NCBI RefSeq assembly: GCF_025399795.1
Contig: NZ_JAODTZ010000064.1
Span: 1 to 42,919, forward strand
Source of the DNA: Streptomyces rhizosphaerihabitans
GTDB taxonomy: Bacteria > Actinomycetota > Actinomycetes > Streptomycetales > Streptomycetaceae
Direction of reading: 5' to 3'
DNA length: 42,919 bases
Position numbers and translations under genes: made by a program. Below are positions 17,607-25,579 of the stretch, piece by piece; positions within the stretch are counted from its first letter, which is position 1, and each line of letters begins with the position of its first letter. The notes beneath the pieces were generated by a model that had not been told where the DNA came from, made no database searches, and worked only from the letters and a program-made list of their open reading frames with translations.

Positions 17607-18356
17607 ATGGACCTCTTGCCGGTCGAGATCAAGGTCAACATCGAAGGTGAGGTCGCGGCGGCGCTGTCGGCCTTGAGAGGGGCAGCCGGCGCCATGACGA
17701 CGCGTCGCATCTGGTTCGCCGAGGACCGGAACGGCGTGGCCGAGGGCCGGGTGCCATTGCTGGACAGCGGCGTGATCGTACGGTTCAGGATGGGTGGCGG
17801 TTCCGACGATCTGACCGTCAAGTTGCGTCCGTGCACCCGGGAGCAGCTGGTCGGCCGGTTCGCGGCCACGTTCGAGACCACACCGTTCACGTACCGAATC
17901 GAGGAGGACTGGTCGCAGGACCACAGGGTGTTGGCTGCCTCCCTGACGCACGATCACCCGCCGGGCGCGCTGTCGGGCGCGGTGGAGCCAGGGGCCGACA
18001 CCGCCGCGCCGATCGACGCGGTGCAGGATCAGTTCCTGCACGCCTGCGCCCCCGCCGTCCGGCTCGACGGGCTGGCCGCGTTGGGGCCGATCCTCTCGAC
18101 GAAGGTCGACGATGTTCCGCTCGGCGACCTCGACGTGAACCTGGAGGCTTGGTCGGTTGCGGATCTGGAGTTCCTTGAGGCCTCGATCCGGGTGAAGCCC
18201 AAGGACGAGGACGCCCAGGAGTTCACGGCGCGGGCCGAGCACAAGCAGCGAAAGCTGGAAGACGCAGTGAGAGAACGCGGAGTGACGCTCTCCAATCACC
18301 CCGAGAACAAGACCCGGCGCGTCCTCACCGCCTTGGCACAGGCCGTACACAGCTGA
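17607..18356 (+). CDS. CYTH-like domain protein (249 aa)
   Basis: The protein begins PVEIKVNIEGE, like the ExExK opening strand of CYTH/triphosphate tunnel metalloenzymes. It continues with TTRRIWFAEDRNG, then GVIVRFRM and DDLTVKLRPC, which fit the family's hydrophobic-R-x-R and K-x-R strands facing the tunnel, and YRIEEDWSQD with acidic residues for metal. The C-terminal third is helical and charged. Family members hydrolyse inorganic triphosphate or make cAMP or thiamine triphosphate; which reaction applies here cannot be told. GGGAG precedes the ATG, 21 nt after the upstream stop, so it is co-transcribed with the PD-(D/E)XK-like gene. Confidence 0.7.
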   Translation: MDLLPVEIKVNIEGEVAAALSALRGAAGAMTTRRIWFAEDRNGVAEGRVPLLDSGVIVRFRMGGGSDDLTVKLRPCTREQLVGRFAATFETTPFTYRIEEDWSQDHRVLAASLTHDHPPGALSGAVEPGADTAAPIDAVQDQFLHACAPAVRLDGLAALGPILSTKVDDVPLGDLDVNLEAWSVADLEFLEASIRVKPKDEDAQEFTARAEHKQRKLEDAVRERGVTLSNHPENKTRRVLTALAQAVHS

Positions 18357-18832
18357 GTACGGCGCTCCAGCCGGCCGCACGTGCGCCACAGATGCGCTTC
18401 CCGCGTCGGTTGCCGGTTCACACGGCGACGACGGTCAGGTATCCGTCGAGCCTGGTGCGAGCCGCAGCGGCCGACTCCACCATGTCACCCTCGAGACCTG
18501 TCGGTCGGAACTTGCAGGCCGCCAGGCAACGCAAGCCCTCGGCGGGTACCCGCGAGGTGTTCAACTCGGGGGATGCATGGTGGCCGGCCCTGCGGGGCGG
18601 ACCATCGCGTGCTTGTGGTCGAGCCACGACCAGGCATCGATGAGCAGTTCATGCAGGTGCAGTTCATGCAGGTGCCTCACGGCTGTCCCTCCAAGCATGC
18701 CAGGTCCCGAGCCCGCGACGACCAGAATGCGCATGCCTCAGTGTGCCCGTTGGTGTCGCGGCGCCGGAAAACGGTGGGAGAGTACAGCCCCAACACAACT
18801 TCTTCACAGGTACTTCGCGAGGAGAGCAGTCG
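18357..18832. other. Intergenic stretch with a 15-bp tandem repeat and a doubtful small reading frame
   Basis: No confident gene is present. A direct repeat AGTTCATGCAGGTGC occurs twice in tandem (18646-18675). On the minus strand a 57-codon frame (18734 to 18561) starts MRILVVAGSGPGMLGG, like the dinucleotide-binding start of a flavoprotein or NAD-dependent enzyme, but it stops early and the repeat lies inside it as HLHELHLHEL. This could be the remnant of an oxidoreductase gene. The plus-strand promoter of the lipoprotein gene must lie near the right end. Confidence 0.35.
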
Positions 18833-19858
18833 ATGAGAACAGGCGTCGTCGCCGTGGCCGTGGCCAGTTATGGCATGTTCCTCTCGGCCTGCGCATCGGC
18901 ACCCGCACCTCCTACCGCACCGGGTGCCGGTCCGCTCTCCTCGCCGATGCCGTCCGCGAGCAGCAAGGCAGCCGCGCCAGAAGGTGCCTGCACGATCCAC
19001 CTGTACGGGCACGCCGCTCGCGCCGAGGTGCGCAGCAACGATGCGTCCGATGCGGCGGGCGAGTGCCGCAGCCTGGCCTCGTCCCTGTCTCAGGGCGGTG
19101 ACTTCTGGACCACGCAGGCCGTCGCCGCAGAGGGAATCGTGCCCGAGGTGTGCGCCGTCCAGAAGGGTGGCCTCGTAGTCGTGGTCCGCGACATCAACGC
19201 CCAGATATTCGGGCAGAACGTGTGCAGCGCACTGCTGCAAGACGGCTGGGCCGAAGACGCGCAGGCCGAGAAAAGCGCGCAGCAGCAGGACCAGCAGACC
19301 GCGCATGCCAGCGCCCAGGCCAGCGCACGGGCAGCGGACCAGGGCACCGCCGCTGAGGCGCTCGCCACCCTCCTGGACTCCAACCGCGCCTTCACCAACG
19401 CCAAGTCGGTGCGCGCCGACCTCACGACGGCCGCCAAGGACCTGACCCAATTGCGCAAAGACGCCAAGGGCGGCAACGGAGAGGACTGCTACAACGTGGA
19501 GTACGTCGTCGGCTACGACGCGGAGTACGTCGTCGGCTACGACGTCACGAGCACGGCCAGCTACGACGTCGACCAGGAGCAGGAGGGCATCAAGCAACTA
19601 CGCTCCAGGATCACCGACCTGAAGGACGCGCAGGCGGCCCTCACCGCTGACGGGCTGCCCGCGCTGCCCGGAGCCGACGCGGCCATCGCCACGGCCAAGG
19701 CCCACATCACCACGGCGGTCACCACGACGAACAAGGCCATCGACGGCCTCAACGCCGACATGAAGACCGCCTACAGCATCGCCAACACACTCGGCACCGG
19801 CGACTGCGCCGGCAGCGGCCCCGGTGAGGTACCCCAGGGGCTGTCGCACATCTCCTGA
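18833..19858 (+). CDS. Putative lipoprotein with internal tandem repeat
   Basis: This 341-residue protein begins with a lipoprotein signal peptide: MRTG, a hydrophobic stretch and the lipobox LSAC, so Cys22 is the likely lipidated residue and the protein is anchored outside the membrane. A Ser/Pro-rich spacer leads to a Cys-containing domain (about 45-140; CTIHLYGHA, EVCAVQKGG, NVCSALLQDGW). A Gln/Ala-rich, probably coiled helical region (about 145-220) follows, then a duplicated EYVVGYD segment and more helix. GAGGAGAG lies about 8 nt before the chosen ATG; an in-frame ATG at 18743 would put 30 residues before the signal peptide and is rejected. No enzymatic motif is recognised. Confidence 0.8.
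   Translation: MRTGVVAVAVASYGMFLSACASAPAPPTAPGAGPLSSPMPSASSKAAAPEGACTIHLYGHAARAEVRSNDASDAAGECRSLASSLSQGGDFWTTQAVAAEGIVPEVCAVQKGGLVVVVRDINAQIFGQNVCSALLQDGWAEDAQAEKSAQQQDQQTAHASAQASARAADQGTAAEALATLLDSNRAFTNAKSVRADLTTAAKDLTQLRKDAKGGNGEDCYNVEYVVGYDAEYVVGYDVTSTASYDVDQEQEGIKQLRSRITDLKDAQAALTADGLPALPGADAAIATAKAHITTAVTTTNKAIDGLNADMKTAYSIANTLGTGDCAGSGPGEVPQGLSHIS
19498..19544 (+). repeat. 24-bp tandem duplication inside the lipoprotein gene
   Basis: The 23-base sequence beginning GGAGTACGTCGTCGG occurs twice at a period of 24 bases (19498-19520 and 19522-19544). It encodes EYVVGYDA then EYVVGYDV. Because the period is a multiple of three, copy number can change without breaking the frame. Confidence 0.85.
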
Positions 19859-20295
19859 ACGAGGACGGCCGTCCTGGGCTTGCCCGCCTTCGGTCGCCTG
19901 CCGGGGGCGTCGGCGCAGCCCTGCAACCACTCCGCACACAGCAGACCGGGCGCATCGCGACCAGCCGGCTGTGGCCGGTCTGGTCTCCGACCGCGCCGCC
20001 GAGAGATGATCACCACCAGCCAACCCGCCAGGCCGGCACGGCGCGACCCCAATCGAGCGCCACGTCGTTACAGTTGGTCCCCCAGGCTGGCTGGTTTCGG
20101 AGGATGCGGCCCGCCACCGTCCTTGGTGTCCTGCTCGCAGGTTCGTCCGTCGTAGGACTGGTCATTGGGGATCAATAGCACCCCGGCAACCTGCTCAGGG
20201 TGCTCGACGGCAGGAGATCACTGTCGAAGCGCACGGTCCGCCCTCCGTCGTGCAGAGGTCCGCGTGTCTGGCGCGGTGTGGAGCGGGCCAGAGCT
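19859..20295. other. Intergenic stretch without a confident gene
   Basis: Between the lipoprotein stop and the IS200/IS605 element I see no convincing coding region. One short plus-strand frame (20104-20178, 24 codons) begins MRPATVLGVLL right after GGAGG and ends at TAG. It looks like a lone signal peptide or membrane helix, either a truncated secreted-protein gene or chance. Confidence 0.35.
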
Positions 20296-20306
20296 TGGTG
20301 ACTCCT

Positions 20307-20326
20307 CCCCTGGCTGAAGCCAGGGG
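20307..20326. repeat. Right-end hairpin of the IS200/IS605 element
   Basis: CCCCTGGCT (20307-20315), GA, AGCCAGGGG (20318-20326) is a perfect 9-bp stem with a 2-nt loop. It lies eight bases beyond the last codon of tnpB. In this family such subterminal hairpins are bound by the Y1 transposase, and the same region is transcribed as the 3' part of the guide (omega/reRNA) that TnpB uses. Confidence 0.85.
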
Positions 20327-20333
20327 CTTCTCG

Positions 20334-21556
20334 TTACGCCGGGTTGGCGTTGCGACGGACCAGCCCGGCCCGTAGAACGTTGAGTGCTCCGACTGTGTCG
20401 GCGTGCGCGGTGTGGCCGCAGGCGATGCAGTGGAACTTTTCCTGGGTGGGCCGGTTCTCCTTGGCGGTGTGCCCGCAGTGGGGGCAGGTGCGGGAGGTGT
20501 TGCGGGGGTTCACGGCGATCACTTCCCGTCCGGCGCTTTCAGCCTTGGCGTGCAGGATCGTCAGGAACACCCCCAACCCGCATCAGCGATCGAACGGTTC
20601 AGCCCGGCCTTGGCCGCAGCCTCGTTGGGCAGGAACGCGCCCGATTGGTCGGGGTCGGGTTTCGGTGCGGGGGCCTTGCTCATGTTGCGGATCTTGAGGT
20701 CTTCGTGCGCGATGACATCGTGTGCGCGGACCAGGCCGAGCGCCGTCTTGTGCGCGTGGTCCAGCCGCTGGCGGCGGACCTTGCCGTGCAGGTGGGCGAC
20801 CTTCTCCACCGCGCGCCGGTGGTTGCCGGTGCGGTCCCTGGCCTTGCGCCGGGGGAACCGGGACAGGGCCTGCTGCGCTGTTTGGAGCCTGGCGGCGGCA
20901 CGGCGGCCGTGGCGCGGGTTGGGTACGAAGACACCGTTCGAGTCGGCGAGGAAGTTCGCGATGCCCAGGTCGATCCCGACCACGCTGCCGGTTCCGGGCA
21001 GCGGTTCGGGTTGGTCCTGTTCGACGGTGAGCACGACGAACCACTTGCGGCCCTCGCGCTTGACCGAGACCGTCTTGACGTGGCCGGCCACCGGGCGGTG
21101 CTGGTTGACCTTCACATGCCCGACGCCCTGGAGGCGGACCCGGGTGACCGGATCGTGCGGGGTGGAGTCTCAGCGGCAGCCGTCCCCGTCCTTCGGGAAG
21201 TCCACCGTGTCGAACCAGCTCACCCCGCGAAAACGCGGGTAACCGGGCGTCTGCCCAGCCTTGACGCGGCGGAAGAACGCGGCGAACGCCTTGTCCAGGC
21301 GGCGCAGAGTGGCCTGCTGCGAGGAGAACGACCAGCGGCCCTGACGCTCCGGGTCGAACGCCCGGATCTCCTTGAGCTGCGCGGACTGCACCCCGTACTG
21401 GACGGTGCTCTTCGACGGGTGCCGCCAGGCGTCACGACGCTCCTGCAGGGCCCCGTTGTAGAGGGAGCAGTGATCGCGCAGCATCTCGGAAAGCGCCTGG
21501 GCCTGGCGGACGGTGGGCCGCAGCAGGAACTTGTACGCACGGATCATCCAGCCCAC
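20334..21556 (-). pseudogene. tnpB: TnpB RNA-guided nuclease, broken by a nonsense codon and a +1 frameshift
   Basis: Read from 21556, the protein opens with IRAYKFLLRPTVRQAQAL and shows all hallmarks of TnpB: the RuvC aspartate in GIDLGIANFLAD, the glutamate in VIAHEDLKIRNMSK, the final aspartate in GHTAHADTVGALNVLRAG, and a four-Cys zinc ribbon (CPHC and CIAC pairs). Two lesions split it. An in-frame TGA at 21170-21172 lies between GDGCR and DSTPHDPV, in a position where TGG (Trp) would restore the frame. A five-G run (minus strand, about 20573-20577) has one G too many and shifts the frame between ADAGWG and VFLTILHAK. TnpB cuts DNA next to a target-adjacent motif, guided by reRNA. Either error could be a sequencing artefact, but both together suggest decay. 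Confidence 0.88.
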
Positions 21557-21597
21557 CCCCTCCGGTCGATTCCACTCGATCCTACTATGCTTGGTCT

Positions 21598-22023
21598 ATG
21601 TCACCGCGGTGGGAACCGGATCCCGATGTCCGACGAGGAAATCATGTCGTTTTCAACCTTCACGCACACTTGGTGTTTGTCACAAAACATCGGCGGGAGG
21701 TCTTCAACGGCGAGATGCTGACGCGCTGCGAGGAGATCATGCGCGATGTGTGCGAGAGCTTCGGCGCCGAGCTGCGGGAGTTCAACGGCGAAGGCGATCA
21801 CATCCACTTGCTCGTGCACTACCCGCCGAAGATCGCCCTGTCCAAACTCGTCAACAGCCTCAAAGGCGTCAGCTCCCGCTACCTGCGCGCGGAATACACC
21901 GAACGGATCAACCAGACCGGCACAGACTCGGTGTTCTGGTCCCCGTCCTACTTCGCCGGCTCCTGCGGCGGCGCACCACTGAGCATCGTCAAGGACTACA
22001 TCGAGAGCCAGAAACGGCCGGCC
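21598..22023 (+). pseudogene. tnpA: TnpA Y1 transposase of IS200/IS605, normal stop missing
   Basis: The HUH single-strand transposase core is complete. NLHAHLVFVTKHRREVF opens the fold, GDHIHLLVHYPP holds the HUH pair (H-I-H), and SIVKDYIESQKRP carries the catalytic tyrosine that attaches to the 5' end of cut DNA. Family members of about 135-150 residues end soon after this helix. Here no stop follows: the frame stays open through the element's left end and the next gene to 22839, which would make a 413-residue product. Coordinates give the conserved part only. Whether the extended protein works is unknown; it may simply have lost its terminator, or use of this frame may be weak. Confidence 0.75.
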
Positions 22024-22123
22024 TGCCCCCCAGACGCAGCGAACTCCGGCGCTACGCGCCTGCGGGCCAAGGATCGCATTCCCGCCCGGCCCGAAGGCCA
22101 GGATTCCCCGCGAAAATCAAGGG

Positions 22124-22633
22124 ATGGAACTGGCCCAGGAGGTGGGCGAGCGGCTGCGCCGTCTGCGCCAGGACGGCGGCCTGTCGCTGTCGGAACTGGC
22201 CCGCCGCTCCGGCGTCGGCAAGGGCACGCTCTCGGAACTGGAGACCGGCCGGCGCAATCCGACCCTGGAGACGCTGTACGCGCTGACCACGGCCCTCGAG
22301 GCGCCGCTGAGCACGGTCGTCGGCCCCGCCCCGGTGCAGGGCGCGGCGGTGCACGCGGTGCTGACGGACCGCGTGCAGGACGCGGCTGCGGTGTCGGAGG
22401 TGTATCGCATCCACATTCTGAGCGGCGCGGTGCAGCGCTCGGCCGCTCATGTGCCGGGCGCGGAGGAGCACTTGCTGGTCTTCAGCGGCACGGCGCGGGT
22501 TGGTCCCGCCTCCGCCCCGTTCGAGGTGGGCCCGGGCGGCCACGCCCGGTGGGCGGCAGATGTACCGCATCAGTACGAGGCGGTGGGGAGGGATGTGGAG
22601 GGGGTGTTGGTGGTGCGCTACCCGGTGGAATGA
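22124..22633 (+). CDS. XRE-family transcriptional regulator with C-terminal cupin
   Basis: This 169-residue protein carries an N-terminal HTH_XRE domain (residues ~5-60: LRRLRQDGGLSLSELARRSG, then GKGTLSELETGRRNPTLETL) and a small cupin beta-barrel (about 85-168; EEHLLVFSGTARVGP, VGPGGHARW, VPHQYEAVG). Proteins of this class repress or activate neighbouring transport, acetyltransferase or amino-acid genes in response to a ligand in the cupin. The left end of the IS200/IS605 element lies directly against its start codon (AAGGG then ATG), so the native promoter and ribosome binding site have probably been displaced. The regulated gene may be the following GNAT gene. Confidence 0.85.
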   Translation: MELAQEVGERLRRLRQDGGLSLSELARRSGVGKGTLSELETGRRNPTLETLYALTTALEAPLSTVVGPAPVQGAAVHAVLTDRVQDAAAVSEVYRIHILSGAVQRSAAHVPGAEEHLLVFSGTARVGPASAPFEVGPGGHARWAADVPHQYEAVGRDVEGVLVVRYPVE

Positions 22634-22848
22634 GATGCCTACGCCGCACCGCCCTGCGCCAGGCCACGACCACCGCCGATCGGCCGTGGGATCCACCGCT
22701 GCGGCAGGAGGCCGACAGTATCCAGTCCGTAGGCCCGGGTCTGATGGTCGGTCTGACAAGGGCAGGAACAGCCAGGCCTGCCGGTGTCACTGGGTGGGAT
22801 TTCATGCAAAGCCAGCTACGTCATCGAGAGACAGGATGATCCCAGTAC

Positions 22849-23784
22849 ATGCCTATACGTATAGCGCGCCCAGACGAACTACCTGCCCTCGTCCAGCACT
22901 CCGACCAGCCCGAGCGCAACGCCGGGACGGCCGCCTACCTCACCGACCTACTTGCCAAGAAGTGCACCCGGCCGGAGTGGTGCCTGGTCGCGGAGGACGA
23001 GGCCGGTCGGCTCACCGCGGCCACCGCGCTATGGACCCTCCCCGGGAACGACGTCCCGATGGCCCTGGTGCTCCTTGAGGCACCGTGGGACGAACCCGGC
23101 CTGGCCATCGGCCAGGCGCTGCTGGCCGAGGCCGTCGCCCTGGCCGACTCGCTCGGCGCCACGGAGCTGGAGCACGTCAACGACTCGCCGACGCAGCCGC
23201 CGCAGTATCAGGCGGAGCCGGAACGGCGCGCCGAGCTTCTCCGTCTGGCGGGCTTCGAGCGGGCCCGTGACGGTCGCCGCTTCCGCCGCCGCTCCGGGGT
23301 AGAACTCACTTCGCATGATGACCGATTGACCTGGCATTCCCTGCCCAGTCTGGGCCGTGAGCCGTTCATCGCTCTCCTCGCCGAGGCGCTGCCGACCAGC
23401 GCCGACGCCCAACTCGCTGCCAAGGTCGCCCGGCATGGCGCCCGGCGTGCCGCGGAGAGCCTCTTCGCGGACATGGAGGAGTTCTTGTACGAGCCCTCGT
23501 GGTGGGAACTCGGCTACGCTCCGGACGGCACGCCGGCTGCACTCAGCCTCCCCGCCCGAAACCCCTCGACCGCGGTGATCGGCCTGGTGGCTGTGTCTCC
23601 CGCCTGCCGCGGCAACGGCTACGCGACGGCGGTGGTGGCCCGCGGCACGCGGCTGCTGGTCGAAGCGGGCGCCGAGGAGATCCGCGGCGACTGCGACGCG
23701 GCCAACACCGCCATGATCATGGCTTTCGAACGGGCAGGCTACGAGAACTTCGCCGACCGCCAGGAGTTCACCCGCCGGTTGTGA
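22849..23784 (+). CDS. Tandem GNAT-domain N-acetyltransferase
   Basis: This 311-residue protein has two GNAT-like halves. The first (about 1-145) has IRIARPDELPALV and an A-type strand region WCLVAEDEAGRLTAATAL but lacks a clear acetyl-CoA P-loop. The second (about 160-311) has the full motif A, VIGLVAVSPACRGNGYATAVVARG (Q/RxxGxG/A type), then DCDAANTAMIMAFERAGYENF, the classical NxxMxxxxExxGY motif B. The C-terminal half is therefore the likely catalytic one. It lies 215 nt after the XRE-cupin gene in the same orientation, a common pairing. Substrate unknown. Confidence 0.82.
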   Translation: MPIRIARPDELPALVQHSDQPERNAGTAAYLTDLLAKKCTRPEWCLVAEDEAGRLTAATALWTLPGNDVPMALVLLEAPWDEPGLAIGQALLAEAVALADSLGATELEHVNDSPTQPPQYQAEPERRAELLRLAGFERARDGRRFRRRSGVELTSHDDRLTWHSLPSLGREPFIALLAEALPTSADAQLAAKVARHGARRAAESLFADMEEFLYEPSWWELGYAPDGTPAALSLPARNPSTAVIGLVAVSPACRGNGYATAVVARGTRLLVEAGAEEIRGDCDAANTAMIMAFERAGYENFADRQEFTRRL

Positions 23785-23907
23785 GCGGGGGCCGCTCCCG
23801 CGCCGTAACGAATGCTGAGCGGCCTCTCCCCACCCCGGTTGGTAGGGCTGGACGAGTAGGTCCGAAGTCCTGCGGGCGCAAAGGAGAAGGGTCTCGTTGA
23901 TCGTTGT

Positions 23908-24381
23908 GTGACGAGCGACATGGAGACCCTTCTGACCGCCCTGTACGTGAAGATCGACGACGAGCCGGCGGGACCACGACGGCTGGGCAGACCCCCAGTG
24001 TTGACCGACTCCGAGCTCGTGTGCCTCGCACTCGCCCAGTCGCTGCTCGGCTTCACGTCCGAGACGTACTGGCTGCGCTACGCCGGCAAGCACCTCACCG
24101 GGATGTTCCCGTACCTCCCTCAGCAGTCCGGCTACAACAAGCGGCTGCGGTCCGCGTTCGGCCTGGTCAAGCGGGTCATCCGGATGCTGGCGAAGTCGAG
24201 CGACTTCTGGCTGGACGACTGCTGGATCGTGGACTCCACCCCGGTGCCCTGCGGGATGTCGCGGCCAACGGTGAAACGCTCGGACCTGGCCGGATGGGCG
24301 GGCTATGGGTACTGCGCCAGCCACTCGCGGTTCTACTGGGGGCTGAAGCTGTATCTGGTGTGCACCGGCCCGCACGGATGA
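23908..24381 (+). pseudogene. IS982-family transposase, N-terminal half
   Basis: A GTG start at 23908 opens a frame of 157 residues. It has landmarks of IS982-family DDE transposases: METLLTALYVKIDDEP, GRPPVLTDSELVCLALAQSL, MFPYLPQQSGYNKRLR, WIVDSTPVPCGMSRPT (first catalytic aspartate in VDSTP) and DLAGWAGYGYCASHSRFYWG. Full-length relatives are about 290 residues; here the frame ends at TGA 24379-24381, just after KLYLVCTGPHG, so the second half with the remaining DDE residues is missing. The right side abuts a truncated gene on the opposite strand, which suggests a deletion or rearrangement at this junction. Confidence 0.85.
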
Positions 24382-24553
24382 CGGCCGGGGTTCCCAGGGC
24401 GCGGACGCCGGTGCCGCGGAGCCAGAACCCCGCGTCGCGTCCGAGGACCGAATCGGGCTCGTCGTCGCGCAGCTCCAGCTGCGCCCGCCCACGGGTGACG
24501 ACGCCGAACGCGTCGTACCACTTCGCCGGCGACCACCGCGACACGCGCGCCAC
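24378..24553 (-). pseudogene. Truncated gene downstream of the sigma factor, unknown product
   Basis: From ATG 24551-24553, 27 nt after the sigma-factor stop, about 58 residues with strong GC3 bias are readable (MARVSRWSPAKWYDAFGVV, then RAQLELRDDEPDSVLG and GFWLRGTGVRALGTPAVI). The frame then enters the IS982 remnant. The coding bias and position argue that it was a real second gene of the sigma-factor operon, cut by the IS982-related event. The family is not recognised. Confidence 0.45.
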
Positions 24554-24580
24554 CGCGCAGCGTGAGCGTCCACACCGGGA

Positions 24581-25579
24581 CTACTCCGTGCCGTCCGCCG
24601 GCAGGCGCTCCGGCAGCCCGAGCCGCGGGAACCGGTCGTCGTGGAACGTGACGATCTCGGTGATCGCCCCGCCGGTGACGCGCAGTACGTCGATCGTCAG
24701 CGGCAGGTACACGCCCTCCCGCTTCCGCCACAGGTAGAAAGCGACGGCGGGCTGCCGGTTCACGGAGGCGCGGACGGCGCGCAGGCCCTTCATGCCCTCG
24801 AAGCCGCTCTCGATCCAGTCGTTCACCACCGCGTCGCGGCCGACGTACAGGCCCGGCGTGGGCGGCATCGAGCAGCGGACGTCGTCGCGCAGCAGTGCGG
24901 CGAGCCTGGCGACGTCCGTGGCCACGCTGGCGTCGGTATAGCGGCGCACCAGCTCGCGCGTCCCGGTGTCCTGTTCGCCGCCGGTCCAGTCCTGCCGTTC
25001 GGCGGGCAGGTGCTCCCGCATACCGGCGCGGGCCCGCTGCAACGCGCTGTTCACGGAGTTGACCGAGTCCCCGAGGAGCTCCGCGACATCCTTCGCCGGC
25101 CAGCCGAGCGCGTCCCGCAGGATCAGCACGGCCCGCGGGCGCGGCGCGAGGTGCTGGACTGCGACCATGTACGCCAGCTCGATCGTCTCCCGCGCGACGG
25201 CGACGGTCTCCGGCTCGTCCGCGTCGCCCGCGGACAGCTCGTCGAGCAGCCGGTCCGGGTAGGGCTGCAGCCACAGCACCTCGCCGCCGGTCGCAGGCTC
25301 CGGGCGGCACTTGGCGAGCAGGTCCAGGCAGGCGTTGGTGGCGATCCGGTACAACCAGGCCCGGAACGTCGACCGCCCCTCGAAGGTCTCCCGCCGCCGC
25401 CAGGCACGGAGGAACGTCTCCTGCACGGTGTCCTCGGCGTCCTCGAACGACCCGAGCATCCGGTAGCAGTGCACGTGCAGCTCCCGCCGGTGCCGCTCCG
25501 CCAGCCCCGAGAACGCCGACTCGTCGACCTCGCCCAGACCACTCACGCCCAGCTCCTCCAGCCGTGTGTCCGCACTCAT
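24581..25579 (-). CDS. ECF RNA polymerase sigma factor with C-terminal SnoaL-like domain
   Basis: This 332-residue protein has sigma region 2 (about 22-95; RELHVHCYRMLGSFEDAEDT, VQETFLRAWRRRETFEG, RAWLYRIATNACLD) and region 4 (about 135-190; HLAPRPRAVLILRDALGW, DVAELLGDSVNSVNSALQRAR). A C-terminal ~125-residue NTF2/SnoaL-like domain follows (RRYTDASVATDVARLAALL, ending FHDDRFPRLGLPERLP). This fits the extended ECF group (SigX5/SigJ/ECF41 type), in which the tail tunes activity instead of a separate anti-sigma. ATG 25577-25579 follows GGAAGG; a GTG immediately upstream is also possible. The co-directional downstream gene is truncated, so its usual partner is lost. Confidence 0.87.
   Translation of the reverse strand: MSADTRLEELGVSGLGEVDESAFSGLAERHRRELHVHCYRMLGSFEDAEDTVQETFLRAWRRRETFEGRSTFRAWLYRIATNACLDLLAKCRPEPATGGEVLWLQPYPDRLLDELSAGDADEPETVAVARETIELAYMVAVQHLAPRPRAVLILRDALGWPAKDVAELLGDSVNSVNSALQRARAGMREHLPAERQDWTGGEQDTGTRELVRRYTDASVATDVARLAALLRDDVRCSMPPTPGLYVGRDAVVNDWIESGFEGMKGLRAVRASVNRQPAVAFYLWRKREGVYLPLTIDVLRVTGGAITEIVTFHDDRFPRLGLPERLPADGTE

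Larger units (their letters stand above)
20296..22123. mobile_element. IS200/IS605-family element with divergent tnpB and tnpA
   Basis: The element has the IS605 layout: a Y1 transposase gene pointing right and an RNA-guided nuclease gene (tnpB) pointing left, separated by 41 bases. The right end, at the tnpB side, has a perfect hairpin (20307-20326). The left end, after tnpA, has the imperfect hairpin GGCCCGAAGGCC (about 22087-22100) followed by a run ending AAAATCAAGG just before 22124. Elements of this family move as single strands, have no inverted terminal repeats and make no target duplication, so the exact ends are estimated. tnpB is broken; tnpA looks intact in its catalytic core. Confidence 0.8.

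Noticed and set aside
16188..18389. A 733-codon minus-strand frame opposite the PD-(D/E)XK-like and CYTH-like genes.
   Set aside because: No domain matches and repetitive composition; the plus-strand genes have recognisable domains and ribosome sites.
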